50,303 bases of DNA from an uncultured Veillonella sp. Its GTDB lineage: Bacteria > Bacillota > Negativicutes > Veillonellales > Veillonellaceae. Position 1 is the stretch's first letter. Every line of letters starts with the position of its first letter. This document shows, in pieces, positions 16,246-25,430 of the stretch. The stretch lies in contig CAJZEE010000006.1 in assembly GCA_915066865.1 (NCBI GenBank), positions 1 through 50,303 of the forward strand, given 5' to 3'. A program made the translations under genes and the position numbers. Under the pieces are notes generated by a model. The model did no database searches and was not told where the DNA came from. It saw only the letters and a list, made by a program, of their open reading frames with translations.

Positions 16246-18363
16246 ATGCAACATACTGCATGGAAAGATTTTAACACAGGTGTGTGGGATAAAGCCGTTG
16301 ATGTACGCGACTTTATTCAAAGAAACTATATCCCCTATGAAGGGGACGATTCCTTCCTTGCTGGTCCTACAGAACGAACAACAAAATTGTGGGAACAAGT
16401 AATGAAGCTTTATGAAGAAGAACGTGAAAAAGGCGGCATGCTCGATGCTGATACTTCCGTGGCCACACACATTACTGCCCATGCGCCAGGATATATCGAC
16501 AAAGAACGTGAAACAATCGTTGGTTTGCAAACTGACAAACCTTTAAAACGCGCTATGTTCCCATATGGTGGCTTGCGCACAGCAAAATCCGCTATTGAAG
16601 AATACGGCTTCAAAATGGATCCGCAAACAGAGGACTTCTTTAAGAAACATCGCAAAACTCACAATGATGGCGTATTTGATGTATATACTCCAGAAATGCG
16701 AGCTGCACGTACAGCTCACATTGTAACTGGTTTACCAGATGCGTATAGCCGTGGTCGTATTATCGGTGACTATCGTCGTATCGCTCTTTACGGTGTTGAT
16801 TATCTCATTGAAGATAAAAAAGAACAATTTAGCATTACAATGGGTGACATGCTAGAAGATGTTATTCGCGACCGTGAGGAAATACAAGATCAAATCCGCT
16901 CTTTGAAAGAATTGAAAGAGATGGCAGCATCCTATGGCTATGATATTTCCAAACCAGCTAAGGATGTTCGTGAAGCTATGCAATGGATTTACTTCGGCTA
17001 TCTTGGTGCTATTAAAGAGCAAAACGGTGCTGCTATGTCCATTGGTCGTAACTCCACATTCCTCGATATCTATGCGGAACGAGACCTTCGCAACGGCACA
17101 TACACAGAGGAACAAATCCAAGAATTCGTAGACCATTTCATTATGAAATTGCGCATGGTTCGCTTCGCACGTATCCACGAATACAACAATTTGTTCACGG
17201 GTGACCCTGTTTGGACCACTGAATCCATCGGTGGTATGGGTACTGACGGCCGTACATTGGTTTCTAAGATGTCCTTCCGTTACCTACATACATTGACTAA
17301 CCTTGGCCCTGCTCCAGAGCCAAACCTCACTGTATTATGGTCCCCTCGCATGCCTATCGGTTTCCGCCGTTTCTGTGCGAAATTATCCATTGAAACATCT
17401 TCCATTCAATACGAAAATGACGAATTGATGCGTCCTAACTCTGGTGATGACTACGCCATCGCATGTTGCGTATCCCCAATGCGTATCGGTAAAGAAATGC
17501 AATTCTTTGGTGCTCGTTCCAACTTGGCGAAATGCTTGCTTTACGCTATCAACGGTGGCGTTGACGAAAAGTTGAAGAAACAAATTGGTCCTAAATACCG
17601 CCCTATCACTTCCGAATACTTAGAATTTGACGAAGTATGGGAAAAATTCGACGACATGATGGAATGGTTGGCAGGCGTATATGTAAATGCCTTGAACATC
17701 ATTCACTACATGCACGATAAATATGCTTATGAAAAACTAGAAATGGCATTGCATGACCGCAAGGTAACTCGTTGGTTTGCAACTGGTATCGCTGGTTTAT
17801 CCGTAGTAGCAGACTCCTTATCCGCTATTAAATATGCTAAGGTAAAACCTATCCGTGACGAAAATGGCATCGCTGTTGATTTCGAAATCGAAGGTGACTT
17901 CCCTAAATATGGTAACGATGATGACCGTGTAGATAGCTTGGCAGCAAAGGTTGTTTCCACATTTATGAACAAGATTCGTAAACATCCTACATATCGTCAA
18001 TCCGTTCCAACTATGAGCTTGTTAACAATTACTTCCAACGTAGTATATGGTACTGCTACAGGTTCTACTCCAGATGGCCGTAAAGCTGGCGAAGCTTTCG
18101 CTCCTGGCGCGAACCCAATGCACGGTCGTGATTCTCACGGTGCTGTATCCTCGTTGGCATCCGTAGCTAAAATGCCATGGCGTGATTGCTCCGATGGTAT
18201 TTCTAATACCTTCTCTATCATTCCGGACGCATTAGGTAAATCTGGTGAAACATTTGTTTCCGTCAGCGATTTTGATATTGAGTTAGACCCTTCTCAATTG
18301 CCTAACAGCAATACAAACTTCGCATGCAGCGAACCAAATGTTACTATAAAGGAAGATAAATAA
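16246..18363 (+). CDS. pflB: pyruvate formate-lyase catalytic polypeptide lacking the glycyl-radical domain
   Basis: The 705-aa protein aligns by eye with PFL along the 10-stranded barrel. It has the adjacent catalytic cysteines Cys407-Cys408 in IACCVSPM, then MQFFGARSNLAK, YAINGGVDEKL and DGISNTFSIIPDALGK. PFL converts pyruvate and CoA to acetyl-CoA and formate. After ALGK the normal enzyme continues to the glycyl-radical loop; here about 41 unrelated residues (GETFVSVSDFDIEL to TIKEDK) follow and then a stop. The radical domain is encoded separately at 18439 in the same frame, beyond two stops. The ATG at 16246 has GGAGGT 5 nt upstream. Alone it should be inactive, so it most likely pairs with the small polypeptide. 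Confidence 0.92.
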   Translation: MQHTAWKDFNTGVWDKAVDVRDFIQRNYIPYEGDDSFLAGPTERTTKLWEQVMKLYEEEREKGGMLDADTSVATHITAHAPGYIDKERETIVGLQTDKPLKRAMFPYGGLRTAKSAIEEYGFKMDPQTEDFFKKHRKTHNDGVFDVYTPEMRAARTAHIVTGLPDAYSRGRIIGDYRRIALYGVDYLIEDKKEQFSITMGDMLEDVIRDREEIQDQIRSLKELKEMAASYGYDISKPAKDVREAMQWIYFGYLGAIKEQNGAAMSIGRNSTFLDIYAERDLRNGTYTEEQIQEFVDHFIMKLRMVRFARIHEYNNLFTGDPVWTTESIGGMGTDGRTLVSKMSFRYLHTLTNLGPAPEPNLTVLWSPRMPIGFRRFCAKLSIETSSIQYENDELMRPNSGDDYAIACCVSPMRIGKEMQFFGARSNLAKCLLYAINGGVDEKLKKQIGPKYRPITSEYLEFDEVWEKFDDMMEWLAGVYVNALNIIHYMHDKYAYEKLEMALHDRKVTRWFATGIAGLSVVADSLSAIKYAKVKPIRDENGIAVDFEIEGDFPKYGNDDDRVDSLAAKVVSTFMNKIRKHPTYRQSVPTMSLLTITSNVVYGTATGSTPDGRKAGEAFAPGANPMHGRDSHGAVSSLASVAKMPWRDCSDGISNTFSIIPDALGKSGETFVSVSDFDIELDPSQLPNSNTNFACSEPNVTIKEDK

Positions 18364-18374
18364 AATCTTCCACA

Positions 18375-18404
18375 GTATCGGACTGCTTTCACCGGCACCG
18401 ATAC
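18375..18404 (+). other. hairpin between the two PFL polypeptide genes
   Basis: GTATCGG (18375-18381) and CCGATAC (18398-18404) form a 7-bp stem with a 16-nt loop, 12 nt after the catalytic-gene stop. There is no T-run, so it is not a terminator. It may protect or process the mRNA and help set the ratio of the two products. Confidence 0.5.
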
Positions 18405-18438
18405 GAGTGTTAGTCTTGGTTGAAAGGAGGTTATACCC

Positions 18439-18675
18439 ATGAGCAACCAACAAGTTGATAACTTGGTAGAGTTATTGGATGGTTATTCCCAAAAGGGCGG
18501 CCATCATTTGAACGTTAACGTGTTTACTCGTGAAACATTGTTAGACGCTCAAAAACATCCTGAGTTGTACCCTCAATTGACGATTCGTGTATCCGGTTAT
18601 GCGGTGCACTTCAACAAATTGACAAAACAACAACAGGACGAAGTTATTTCCCGTACATTCCATCAACGTATCTAA
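18439..18675 (+). CDS. separate glycyl-radical domain polypeptide of pyruvate formate-lyase
   Basis: The protein has 78 aa and is nothing but a PFL C-terminal domain: LLDGYSQKGGHHLNVNVF, then YPQLTIRVSGYAVHF, ending ISRTFHQRI. Gly53 in RVSGYA is the residue that carries the radical in the family. It differs from the stress spare part YfiD/GrcA (about 127 aa) in lacking that protein's extra N-terminal region, and here the neighbouring PFL has no radical domain of its own. A very strong ribosome site AAAGGAGG lies 8 nt before the ATG. It sits between the catalytic gene and the activase gene in one operon. Confidence 0.92.
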   Translation: MSNQQVDNLVELLDGYSQKGGHHLNVNVFTRETLLDAQKHPELYPQLTIRVSGYAVHFNKLTKQQQDEVISRTFHQRI

Positions 18676-18687
18676 TCGAGGTTTCCT

Positions 18688-19464
18688 ATGACTGGACGTA
18701 TTCATTCGGTTGAAACGATGGGTACGGTTGATGGTCCAGGCATGCGCATGGTGGTATTTCTTCAAGGATGCCCCATGCGCTGTGCTTATTGCCATAATCC
18801 TGATACATGGGATGAAACTAGCGATAATGCTAAATTCATGACCGTAAAGGAATTATGGGACCAGTACGAACGTAACCGCCAATTTTATACTAATGGTGGT
18901 ATCACCGTCACAGGTGGGGAAGCTCTTATGCAAATCGACTTTGTTATTGAGCTTTTCACATATTTCCGTGAAAGAAACGTCCATACCTGTTTAGATACAA
19001 GTGGAATTTGTTTTGACCCCCACCAAGAGGTGGCATACCGTAAATTACTCAGTGTAACTAGTCTCGTCATCCTAGACATTAAGGAAATCGATCCAGCCAA
19101 GCATTTATGGTTAACGGGTAAACCGTTAGAGCCCATTCTCGGGTTTGCTCGATTGACGGCAGACGTGGAAGTTCCGATTTGGGTTCGTCACGTAGTAGTC
19201 CCTACGATTACAGATAATGCCGATCGTCACTATCGTCTAGGCTTTTTCCTAGGATCTCTGAAAAATTTACAAGCCGTTGATTGCTTACCTTATCACGTTA
19301 TGGGTATTGCTAAATATAAGGAGTTAGGTATTCCCTATCGCCTAGAGGGCATCCCAGCTGCAACGAAAGATATTGCAGCTAAAGCGACAAGAACCGTGGT
19401 GGAAGGCATCAAGGCCTATAGACGCCATTGGTGGAGTCCCATCAAAACACAACAACAATCATAA
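18688..19464 (+). CDS. pflA: pyruvate formate-lyase activating enzyme (radical SAM)
   Basis: This 258-aa radical SAM protein has CxxxCxxC at Cys28, Cys32 and Cys35 (GCPMRCAYC), the GGITVTGGEAL SAM-binding segment, and the family N-terminus TVDGPGMRMVVFLQG. It abstracts the hydrogen from the PFL glycine to make the radical; its target here would be Gly53 of the 78-aa polypeptide encoded just upstream. The ATG at 18688 has GAGG 6 nt upstream and lies 12 nt after the small-polypeptide stop. Third gene of the operon, followed by a terminator. Confidence 0.95.
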   Translation: MTGRIHSVETMGTVDGPGMRMVVFLQGCPMRCAYCHNPDTWDETSDNAKFMTVKELWDQYERNRQFYTNGGITVTGGEALMQIDFVIELFTYFRERNVHTCLDTSGICFDPHQEVAYRKLLSVTSLVILDIKEIDPAKHLWLTGKPLEPILGFARLTADVEVPIWVRHVVVPTITDNADRHYRLGFFLGSLKNLQAVDCLPYHVMGIAKYKELGIPYRLEGIPAATKDIAAKATRTVVEGIKAYRRHWWSPIKTQQQS

Positions 19465-19543
19465 TCAAGTTTGAGGATAACTACCTCCCTTGATATATAT
19501 AAATATATATACCAAGACTTGATCTATGATAGCCCTAATCAAT

Positions 19544-19575
19544 AGAGCCGCCCCCATACAACCGGGGACGGCTCT
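19544..19575. terminator. terminator between pflA and the P-type ATPase gene
   Basis: AGAGCCG (19544-19550) and CGGCTCT (19569-19575) enclose CCCC/GGGG pairing. The genes on either side converge here, so it may stop both transcripts; T-tails are short in both directions. An ATATATATAAATATATAT palindrome lies just upstream near 19494-19511. Confidence 0.7.
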
Positions 19576-19583
19576 TATTGCGT

Positions 19584-21479
19584 TTAAATAAACTTTCTAT
19601 CATACAAACGGGCAGCGATGAGGACCACTAAACAAGATCCCACATTATGCACTAATGCACCTGTAGTAGGCGTCAAAACCTCAAGCAATGAGAGAATAAT
19701 AGCGATACAATTAATGGCCATTGATAAAGCAATACTAAATTTTATAGTTTTAATCGTAGCATCTGATAATCGTTTAATATAAGGAATTTTACTAAGGTCA
19801 TCACTCATCAAAGCAATGTCTGCTGTTTCTATGGCAATATCACTACCAATAGTCCCCATTGCAATACTCACATCAGCAGTCTTCATAGCCGGAGCATCGT
19901 TAATTCCGTCGCCAACCATACAAACCTTGTGCTGTTTCCCTTGCAATGATTCGATAATACTTACTTTTTCTCCTGGTAAAAGCTCCGCATGTATTTCGGA
20001 AACGCCAGATTTCTTTCCAATATATGTAGCTGCTGCTTTACTATCACCAGTAAGTAATACTGTTGTCATATCTAAGCTTGAGATAGCAGATATAATATTT
20101 ATCGCATCATTTCGCATTGTATCAGATAATGTAATGATACCTATAATATACTCATTATTTGCAATAATGACAGATACCTTTCCTTCACTTCGATATACAT
20201 TAATGGCTTGTTGAATAGACTCACTGACAATAATATTATGCTCTTCAAGGAATCGTTCATTTCCACAATATAATTCTCGACCTTTTATTACAGCTATAAT
20301 CCCTTTACCTACAGACATCGTAAACGAAGTAGTGTCAAGTATTTCTAAATCTTGCTCTATCGCATGAGAAACGATAGCCTTGCCAATAGGATGCTCACTC
20401 TTAGCCTCTGCCGATGCAGCTAATTGAAGAATATCAGTCTCACTATAATCTGTATCAACGGCTAAAATAGATTGAACCGCTAACTGCCCACGTGTTAAAG
20501 TACCGGTTTTATCAAATGCCATGGTATCTACTTTTCCCATAGTTTCAAGAATTTCACCAGATTTAATAATAACGCCATGTTTAGTAGCTTGACCAATAGC
20601 GGCCATAACCGCAGTAGGTGTAGCAAGCACCAATGCACAAGGACAAAATACTACCAACACAGTAACACCAACGATGATATTTCCAGTTACTAGATAGCCT
20701 ATGCAAGCAATCAACAATGCAATAGGAACCAATCGACTAGCAACAGTATCAGCTATACGCTGAATAGGAGCCTGTTTCTGTTCTGCATTTCTAATAAGCT
20801 GAATCATTTTTTGAATAGAACTATCTTCGCCCACTTTGGTAGCTATAATATCTATGGCACCAAAACAGTTAATCGTTCCGCCAAATACATCATCATCAAT
20901 TGTTTTATCAACAGGTATAGACTCTCCTGTCATAATGGATTGATCTACCGTTGTTTCACCATTAATAATGCGTCCATCTACAGGGATTGTTTCGCCCGGA
21001 AGGATTCGTAAATAATCACCACTTTGTATAGACTCTACAGAAACCATCATTTCTTTGTTATCTTGTATTTTACGACCCTTAACAGGTGCTAATGAAATTA
21101 ACTTTTTTAATCCCTTTTTTGCTCGCTCCGTAGTTGCTTCTTCAAGGAGAGCGCCTAAAGCCATAATAAAGGCAACCTCACCAGCCGCAAATATATCTCC
21201 AATAGCAATGGCCGCAAACATAGCCATAGAAATCAATAAAGCTGACGAGATTTTACTAATCCCCTTATTATATACAATCCTTCGTATAGACAAATATACA
21301 AGAGGAAAACCACAAATAATAACGGTAATCCAGGAAGGTTCAAAAGGGAATATATTTTGAAATGGTCTCTGTCCACAAAACTCTTCTATCAAATGCGGAA
21401 TCCCATCAAGCAGTAAAAATAGCCCCGCTAAAATCGTCATATATAAACCAGATAATATATCATGTATTCGATGTACCAT
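19584..21479 (-). CDS. P1B-type heavy-metal-transporting ATPase
   Basis: The protein has 631 aa and lacks an N-terminal metal-binding domain. It has actuator motif TGES (184-187), metal site CPC at 279-281, phosphorylation site DKTGTLT (Asp323), SEHP in the nucleotide domain, and GDGINDAPA. The last helix reads ALVHNVGSCLVV. CPC with this HNVGS-like ending is closer to the Zn/Cd/Pb group than to copper pumps, but the metal is uncertain. It would export metal from the cytoplasm. The ATG at 21479 has AAGGGG upstream. Divergent from a TetR regulator across two palindromes. Confidence 0.9.
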   Translation of the reverse strand: MVHRIHDILSGLYMTILAGLFLLLDGIPHLIEEFCGQRPFQNIFPFEPSWITVIICGFPLVYLSIRRIVYNKGISKISSALLISMAMFAAIAIGDIFAAGEVAFIMALGALLEEATTERAKKGLKKLISLAPVKGRKIQDNKEMMVSVESIQSGDYLRILPGETIPVDGRIINGETTVDQSIMTGESIPVDKTIDDDVFGGTINCFGAIDIIATKVGEDSSIQKMIQLIRNAEQKQAPIQRIADTVASRLVPIALLIACIGYLVTGNIIVGVTVLVVFCPCALVLATPTAVMAAIGQATKHGVIIKSGEILETMGKVDTMAFDKTGTLTRGQLAVQSILAVDTDYSETDILQLAASAEAKSEHPIGKAIVSHAIEQDLEILDTTSFTMSVGKGIIAVIKGRELYCGNERFLEEHNIIVSESIQQAINVYRSEGKVSVIIANNEYIIGIITLSDTMRNDAINIISAISSLDMTTVLLTGDSKAAATYIGKKSGVSEIHAELLPGEKVSIIESLQGKQHKVCMVGDGINDAPAMKTADVSIAMGTIGSDIAIETADIALMSDDLSKIPYIKRLSDATIKTIKFSIALSMAINCIAIILSLLEVLTPTTGALVHNVGSCLVVLIAARLYDRKFI

Positions 21480-21559
21480 ACAACAATCCCCTTATCACAC
21501 TTTCACTACCAATATGAATTGAATTATGACTACACTTACAGTACAATAATTACGATAGC

Positions 21560-21643
21560 GAACACCTTGTTCACTTTAATTGTATCAACCTATGGTTTTA
21601 ATACAATATATAAAACATCTCATATGTTCATTACGGAACATAT
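21560..21643. promoter_or_regulatory. two palindromes between the metal ATPase and TetR genes
   Basis: GAACACCTTGTTC (21560-21572) has 5-bp arms, and ATATGTTC-6 nt-GAACATAT (21622-21643) has perfect 8-bp arms. They share the half-site TGTTC/GAACA, which suggests one regulator binds both. The divergent TetR gene is the natural candidate. Confidence 0.6.
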
Positions 21644-21679
21644 ACGCTATTCTGTACTAAAAGAATGACAGGAGTTAAT

Positions 21680-22243
21680 ATGGATCGTAGGCAGAAAAAA
21701 ACTCGTAAAGCCATATTTATAGCTTTTAACAAATTATTATCTAATAAGGCGTATGACAAAATCACCGTTCAGGAAATCATTAGTGCCGCAGACATTGGCC
21801 GCACAACCTTTTATGCTCATTTCGACACAAAAGAAGCATTACTAGAAGCACTCTGCGAAGACTTATTTTTACATATAAAAGATAGTATTAATCATTTACC
21901 TCATGCTCATGGGCTGTATCAACAAAGTATTTATCCAGTCTCAGTATTTGGTCATTTATTACAACATTTACAGCAAAATGAAAATAAAATCCTGGAGCTA
22001 CTAGCTAGTGATAATAACGAAATCTTTTTGCGCTATTTCAGGGATCATCTAAATGAGTTGGTACAAGGATATTTTATCAACCAAGACCGTAAAGCAAATA
22101 CAAATCTACCGGATGACTTTATTATTAATCATATTTCAGGTAGCTTTGTGGAAATGGTGTTATGGTGGGCAAAAAACGGCATGAAAGAATCGCCTACAGA
22201 ATTAGACAATTACTTCCATGCCGTTATAGAACCTATTATATAA
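21680..22243 (+). CDS. TetR/AcrR family transcriptional regulator
   Basis: The protein has 187 aa. The N-terminal helix-turn-helix is clear: KITVQEIISAADIGRTTFYA then HFDTKEALLEAL. The C-terminal ligand domain is helical and resembles the TetR_C group seen with DhaS-like regulators. The start is the ATG at 21680 with AGGAG 5 nt upstream; an ATG at 21665 precedes that site. It most likely controls the divergent metal ATPase and itself through the shared palindromes; this is inference from position. Confidence 0.85.
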   Translation: MDRRQKKTRKAIFIAFNKLLSNKAYDKITVQEIISAADIGRTTFYAHFDTKEALLEALCEDLFLHIKDSINHLPHAHGLYQQSIYPVSVFGHLLQHLQQNENKILELLASDNNEIFLRYFRDHLNELVQGYFINQDRKANTNLPDDFIINHISGSFVEMVLWWAKNGMKESPTELDNYFHAVIEPII

Positions 22244-22257
22244 TTATTTAAAATTTA

Positions 22258-23208
22258 TCAAGATACAACATTGATTGGTTCCCCCTTAAAGAAGGCTTGT
22301 ACATTATCTCGAATAATGCCTACCAAGCGTTGACGTGTTTCAAGGCCTTTCCAACCCATGTGCGGAGTAATGATGACGTTATCTAGTGTATAGAGAGGAC
22401 TATCCTCTGCAGGAGGCTCTACCTCCTGTACATCAAGACCGGCTCCAACAATGCGTTTAGCGGCTAATGCTTCACAAAGGTCCCTTTCATTAATAAGAGG
22501 TCCACGACCCGTATTCACAATGACCGCATTAGGTTTCATCTTACTGATTGTTTCTTTATTAATAAGATGTTTAGTTTGGTCATTTAGCGGGCAATGTAAG
22601 GAAATATAGTCACTATTTTCTAGCAATTCATCAAGGCTCACATAACGAATGCCATCGCCATCAGCCTTTGGTGTACGTGTATGCACTAAGATGTTCATGC
22701 CTAGTGCTTTTGCAACTTTGATGACTTCCATACCGATGTGACCAGCTCCGACAACACCTAAGGTTTTACCATTCACTTCTGTATGGCTCACTTGAAGGTA
22801 TTTCGTGAAATTGCTGCGATTACCTTTAGCCAGCATACCAATTTGTTGCTGCATGGTAGATGCAAAATTGAGGATCATCATGATCACCGTATGTGCTACA
22901 CGCTCTGTGCTATACGCAGGAATATTGCACACAGTGATGCCCTTTTCCTTTGCTGCATCAAGGTCAATATTATTATAGCCAGTACCTGCTTCTACGATAA
23001 GCTCTACAGTATCAGGAAATTGTGAAAGCAATTCGGCATTTACAGGCAATTCTTTTGTAACCACAACACGAGCACCTTGAATCCGTTCAATAAGCTCAGC
23101 ATTCGTACTATCTTCGTAGACCTGCACATCATTAGATAATATGGAGAAATCCAATGCATGATCATAATTCATTTTGCCTGCATTTACCACTACTACACGT
23201 TCACTCAT
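22258..23208 (-). CDS. D-2-hydroxyacid dehydrogenase, NAD(P)-dependent
   Basis: The 316-aa protein has the D-isomer 2-hydroxyacid dehydrogenase fold. The nucleotide motif GVVGAGHIGMEV is followed by the catalytic set Arg (NTGRGPLI), Glu (DVQEVEPP) and His (TPHMGW). Members reduce keto acids such as glyoxylate, hydroxypyruvate or pyruvate; substrate cannot be decided here. The ATG at 23208 has AGGAGG 5 nt upstream. Its upstream region is cut 85 nt away by Tn916, leaving a TATAAT box (23263-23268) but a poor -35. Confidence 0.88.
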   Translation of the reverse strand: MSERVVVVNAGKMNYDHALDFSILSNDVQVYEDSTNAELIERIQGARVVVTKELPVNAELLSQFPDTVELIVEAGTGYNNIDLDAAKEKGITVCNIPAYSTERVAHTVIMMILNFASTMQQQIGMLAKGNRSNFTKYLQVSHTEVNGKTLGVVGAGHIGMEVIKVAKALGMNILVHTRTPKADGDGIRYVSLDELLENSDYISLHCPLNDQTKHLINKETISKMKPNAVIVNTGRGPLINERDLCEALAAKRIVGAGLDVQEVEPPAEDSPLYTLDNVIITPHMGWKGLETRQRLVGIIRDNVQAFFKGEPINVVS

Positions 23209-23434
23209 GAGAACCTCCTAAATTGAATAGCTTTAAATATATGTAATACTACTTCTATATAAATTATACTATTATTTATATAATTTTATTTTTAAACAAA
23301 GTATAAATTTCTAATTATCTTTTTATATTTTCTTAAATGCTCGTAAAGCCTTATTCTATGTGCTTTCGAGTATTTTTACTGTAGGAAGATACTTCACGTT
23401 TCTTTGCATATTTCCTCATGTCTTAGCTGTCAGA

Positions 23435-23456
23435 AGTGGTAAATAAGTAGTAAATT
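23435..23456. repeat. integrase arm-type sites, int end of Tn916
   Basis: Two tandem 11-bp copies, AGTGGTAAATA and AGTAGTAAATT, lie just downstream of int. They match the DR2-type repeats bound by the N-terminal domain of Tn916 Int and recur at the opposite end. Confidence 0.8.
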
Positions 23457-23467
23457 CATTTGTACTA

Positions 23468-24685
23468 CTAAGCAACAAGACGCTCCTGTTGCTTCTCTTT
23501 ATTCAAGCGTTTCATTTCTGCCATTGCAGAATCGAATGTTGCATGTGCGTAATAGTTCAGCGTCATGGCTATATTAGCATGTCCCATAATGTACTGTAAT
23601 GCCTTTGGATTCATTCCTGCATTTGCATAGTTGGTACAGAATGTATGTCGCAAACTATGTGGAGTGATGTGTGGCAATTTATCCTCGTTATACTTATTGT
23701 ATTTCTTAACAAGACCTTTCATCATGCCGTTGTAATCACTTGCCACTTTTGGATAGTTCTTTCTATTAAGAAAGAGGAAATCACTATATCCATCAATCTC
23801 AACACGCTTATCATTCTTTCGATTCGCTAACACTCGCTTAAATGCTTGATAGGCTTCTTCAACCATAGGAACTTGACGTTCGCCACTTTTGGTCTTTGGT
23901 GTTTCAATGTAGTACCCAATTTCAGTATCTCTCAATAGCTGATGGTCTATATTGACAAGACGATTCTCAAAATCTAAATCTGGAAGTGTCAAACCACCAA
24001 ACTCTGAAATACGAAGACCTGTTTTTAAGAGTATCAGAATTTCATCATAATTTTTGCTGTAGGTTTTATCAGCTTTTGCAAAGGCTAACAGTTTTTCTTC
24101 CTGTTCTTCTGTTAGTACGGTCTTAGGGACAGTATCATCATCAAGAACTGCTTTCAGTTGAAAGTCAAATGGATTCTTCCGAACACAATCATCTTGTATA
24201 GCAATATAGAATGAAGCCTTTAAAGAACGTTTGTAGTTATTGATGGTTTGATAAGCATAACCATTTTCACTCATTCTAATAGCCCATTCTTTAGCGTCTG
24301 ATGGCTTAATACTGTCAATACTTCTTACACCTAACTTGTCTTTCTTCAAAATATCCATAAGATATTTGCGTCCAGTTTCAGTGTTTTTTCTAACCTTTGG
24401 TCTTTGAGCGTTCTGTTTTGCGTAAAGCTGGCAGAGTGTCATTTTCTTTCCTACAACATCAATACCATCATGAATGTCTTTCTGTAACTCTGCGATTTTC
24501 TCTCTAAGTGAGATACAATCACGCTTTCCTGCTGGTACTCGGTCTGTAGCCACAAGTTTCCACGAGTAAACAAATTGCGGTTCTCCAAATGAATCTATAT
24601 ATTTGTATAAGTATCTTCCGTCTTTTCGTTGGCTCTCTCCAGTCTTTAAGATTCGACCTTTATTGTCACGTCTTTTTTCTGACAT
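23468..24685 (-). CDS. int: Tn916 tyrosine recombinase (integrase)
   Basis: The protein has 405 aa, the canonical length. It has an N-terminal arm-binding domain, a core-binding domain and a catalytic domain with Arg in TGLRISEFGGL, the HSLRHTF box, GHANIAMTLNYY, and the nucleophile Tyr in NYYAHA near residue 379. It catalyses excision and integration at AT-rich targets without strict site specificity. The ATG at 24685 has AAAGGAG upstream. Lies 81 nt downstream of xis, as in the reference element. Confidence 0.98.
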   Translation of the reverse strand: MSEKRRDNKGRILKTGESQRKDGRYLYKYIDSFGEPQFVYSWKLVATDRVPAGKRDCISLREKIAELQKDIHDGIDVVGKKMTLCQLYAKQNAQRPKVRKNTETGRKYLMDILKKDKLGVRSIDSIKPSDAKEWAIRMSENGYAYQTINNYKRSLKASFYIAIQDDCVRKNPFDFQLKAVLDDDTVPKTVLTEEQEEKLLAFAKADKTYSKNYDEILILLKTGLRISEFGGLTLPDLDFENRLVNIDHQLLRDTEIGYYIETPKTKSGERQVPMVEEAYQAFKRVLANRKNDKRVEIDGYSDFLFLNRKNYPKVASDYNGMMKGLVKKYNKYNEDKLPHITPHSLRHTFCTNYANAGMNPKALQYIMGHANIAMTLNYYAHATFDSAMAEMKRLNKEKQQERLVA

Positions 24686-24766
24686 GGCATTTGCTCCTTT
24701 CCTTTATGGAAAGAGCCTTGATACGACTTAATACTATTTTATCATATACAAGACCCTTTGGCGACG

Positions 24767-24970
24767 CTAGATTGCGTCCAATGTATCTATAATTTTTTCA
24801 AATTGTTTTCGTTTAATCTGAATACGATTGCCATTCATAATCAGCCAATTTGCATTTTTATTTTCCTCTGCCAAGCGTCGTAGCTTGTTTTCGCCAATAC
24901 GAAAATATTTTGACGCTTCTTCAATGGTTAGGGTATAACGTTCCCAAATAGGAATGTCAGTCTGCTTCAT
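24767..24970 (-). CDS. xis: Tn916 excisionase
   Basis: This 67-aa basic, winged-helix excisionase contains [20 protein letters not shown] and a Lys/Arg-rich C-terminal half. It directs Int toward excision by bending the element ends. The ATG at 24970 has AAAGGAGG 6 nt upstream. Expressed together with int. Confidence 0.96.
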
Positions 24971-25430
24971 AAAATCCTCCTTTCCAAATCACTTATTTGG
25001 ATTTCATAAAAGTTGTTTTACCAGCAATCGAACAGCTTTAGCAAAGCTCACGGGAGTTCCACCCCTGCATGGTTCTCATGTAGCCATACTCATTGCCTGC
25101 GACGGTTTTATCACGCTCGGACTATTGACTGTATGGGAGTATCATTATCACGATAAGAATGTCGTTGCAGGCAATCCTGCTAAAGATTGCTTCTCGGATC
25201 ACTAACATGAATCGCTCGCTATCTTTATAAGATAGGTCATGGCGGTTAGTTCCGTTGGCTCTTTTCTTATCGAAACGTATTCGATTACTTTTATTCAGTT
25301 TTCAAAGAACAATGGCTCGTTAGCCTATCAAAACACATTGAAAGCTCAATATGCTTTGGTGGAATAACAAACCTCCCTGTTCGGGAAGCGTGGAATGGTT
25401 TAGCACGCTTCCACGAAAGGAGAGAGGATA
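24971..25430. other. non-coding stretch between orf8 and xis of Tn916
   Basis: I see no convincing gene over 460 bp. An 83-codon plus-strand frame (24954-25205) overlaps xis antisense and has no ribosome site. The reference element's small uncharacterised orf10 is usually placed here, but I cannot assign it confidently. Xis/int transcription probably passes through this segment. Confidence 0.5.

Noticed and set aside
16246..18675. Split PFL as a plain frameshift or single stop mutation
   Set aside because: Both parts are in one frame, the intervening 41 residues and 75 nt do not resemble PFL linker sequence, and a strong ribosome site precedes the second part.
18439..18675. Small PFL polypeptide as ordinary GrcA/YfiD
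   Set aside because: It lacks the extra N-terminal region of YfiD and the adjacent PFL lacks a radical domain, so it cannot be merely a spare part.
24954..25205. 83-codon plus-strand frame beside xis
   Set aside because: It is antisense to the xis start with no ribosome site or recognisable domain; often called as a hypothetical in such elements but not supported here.
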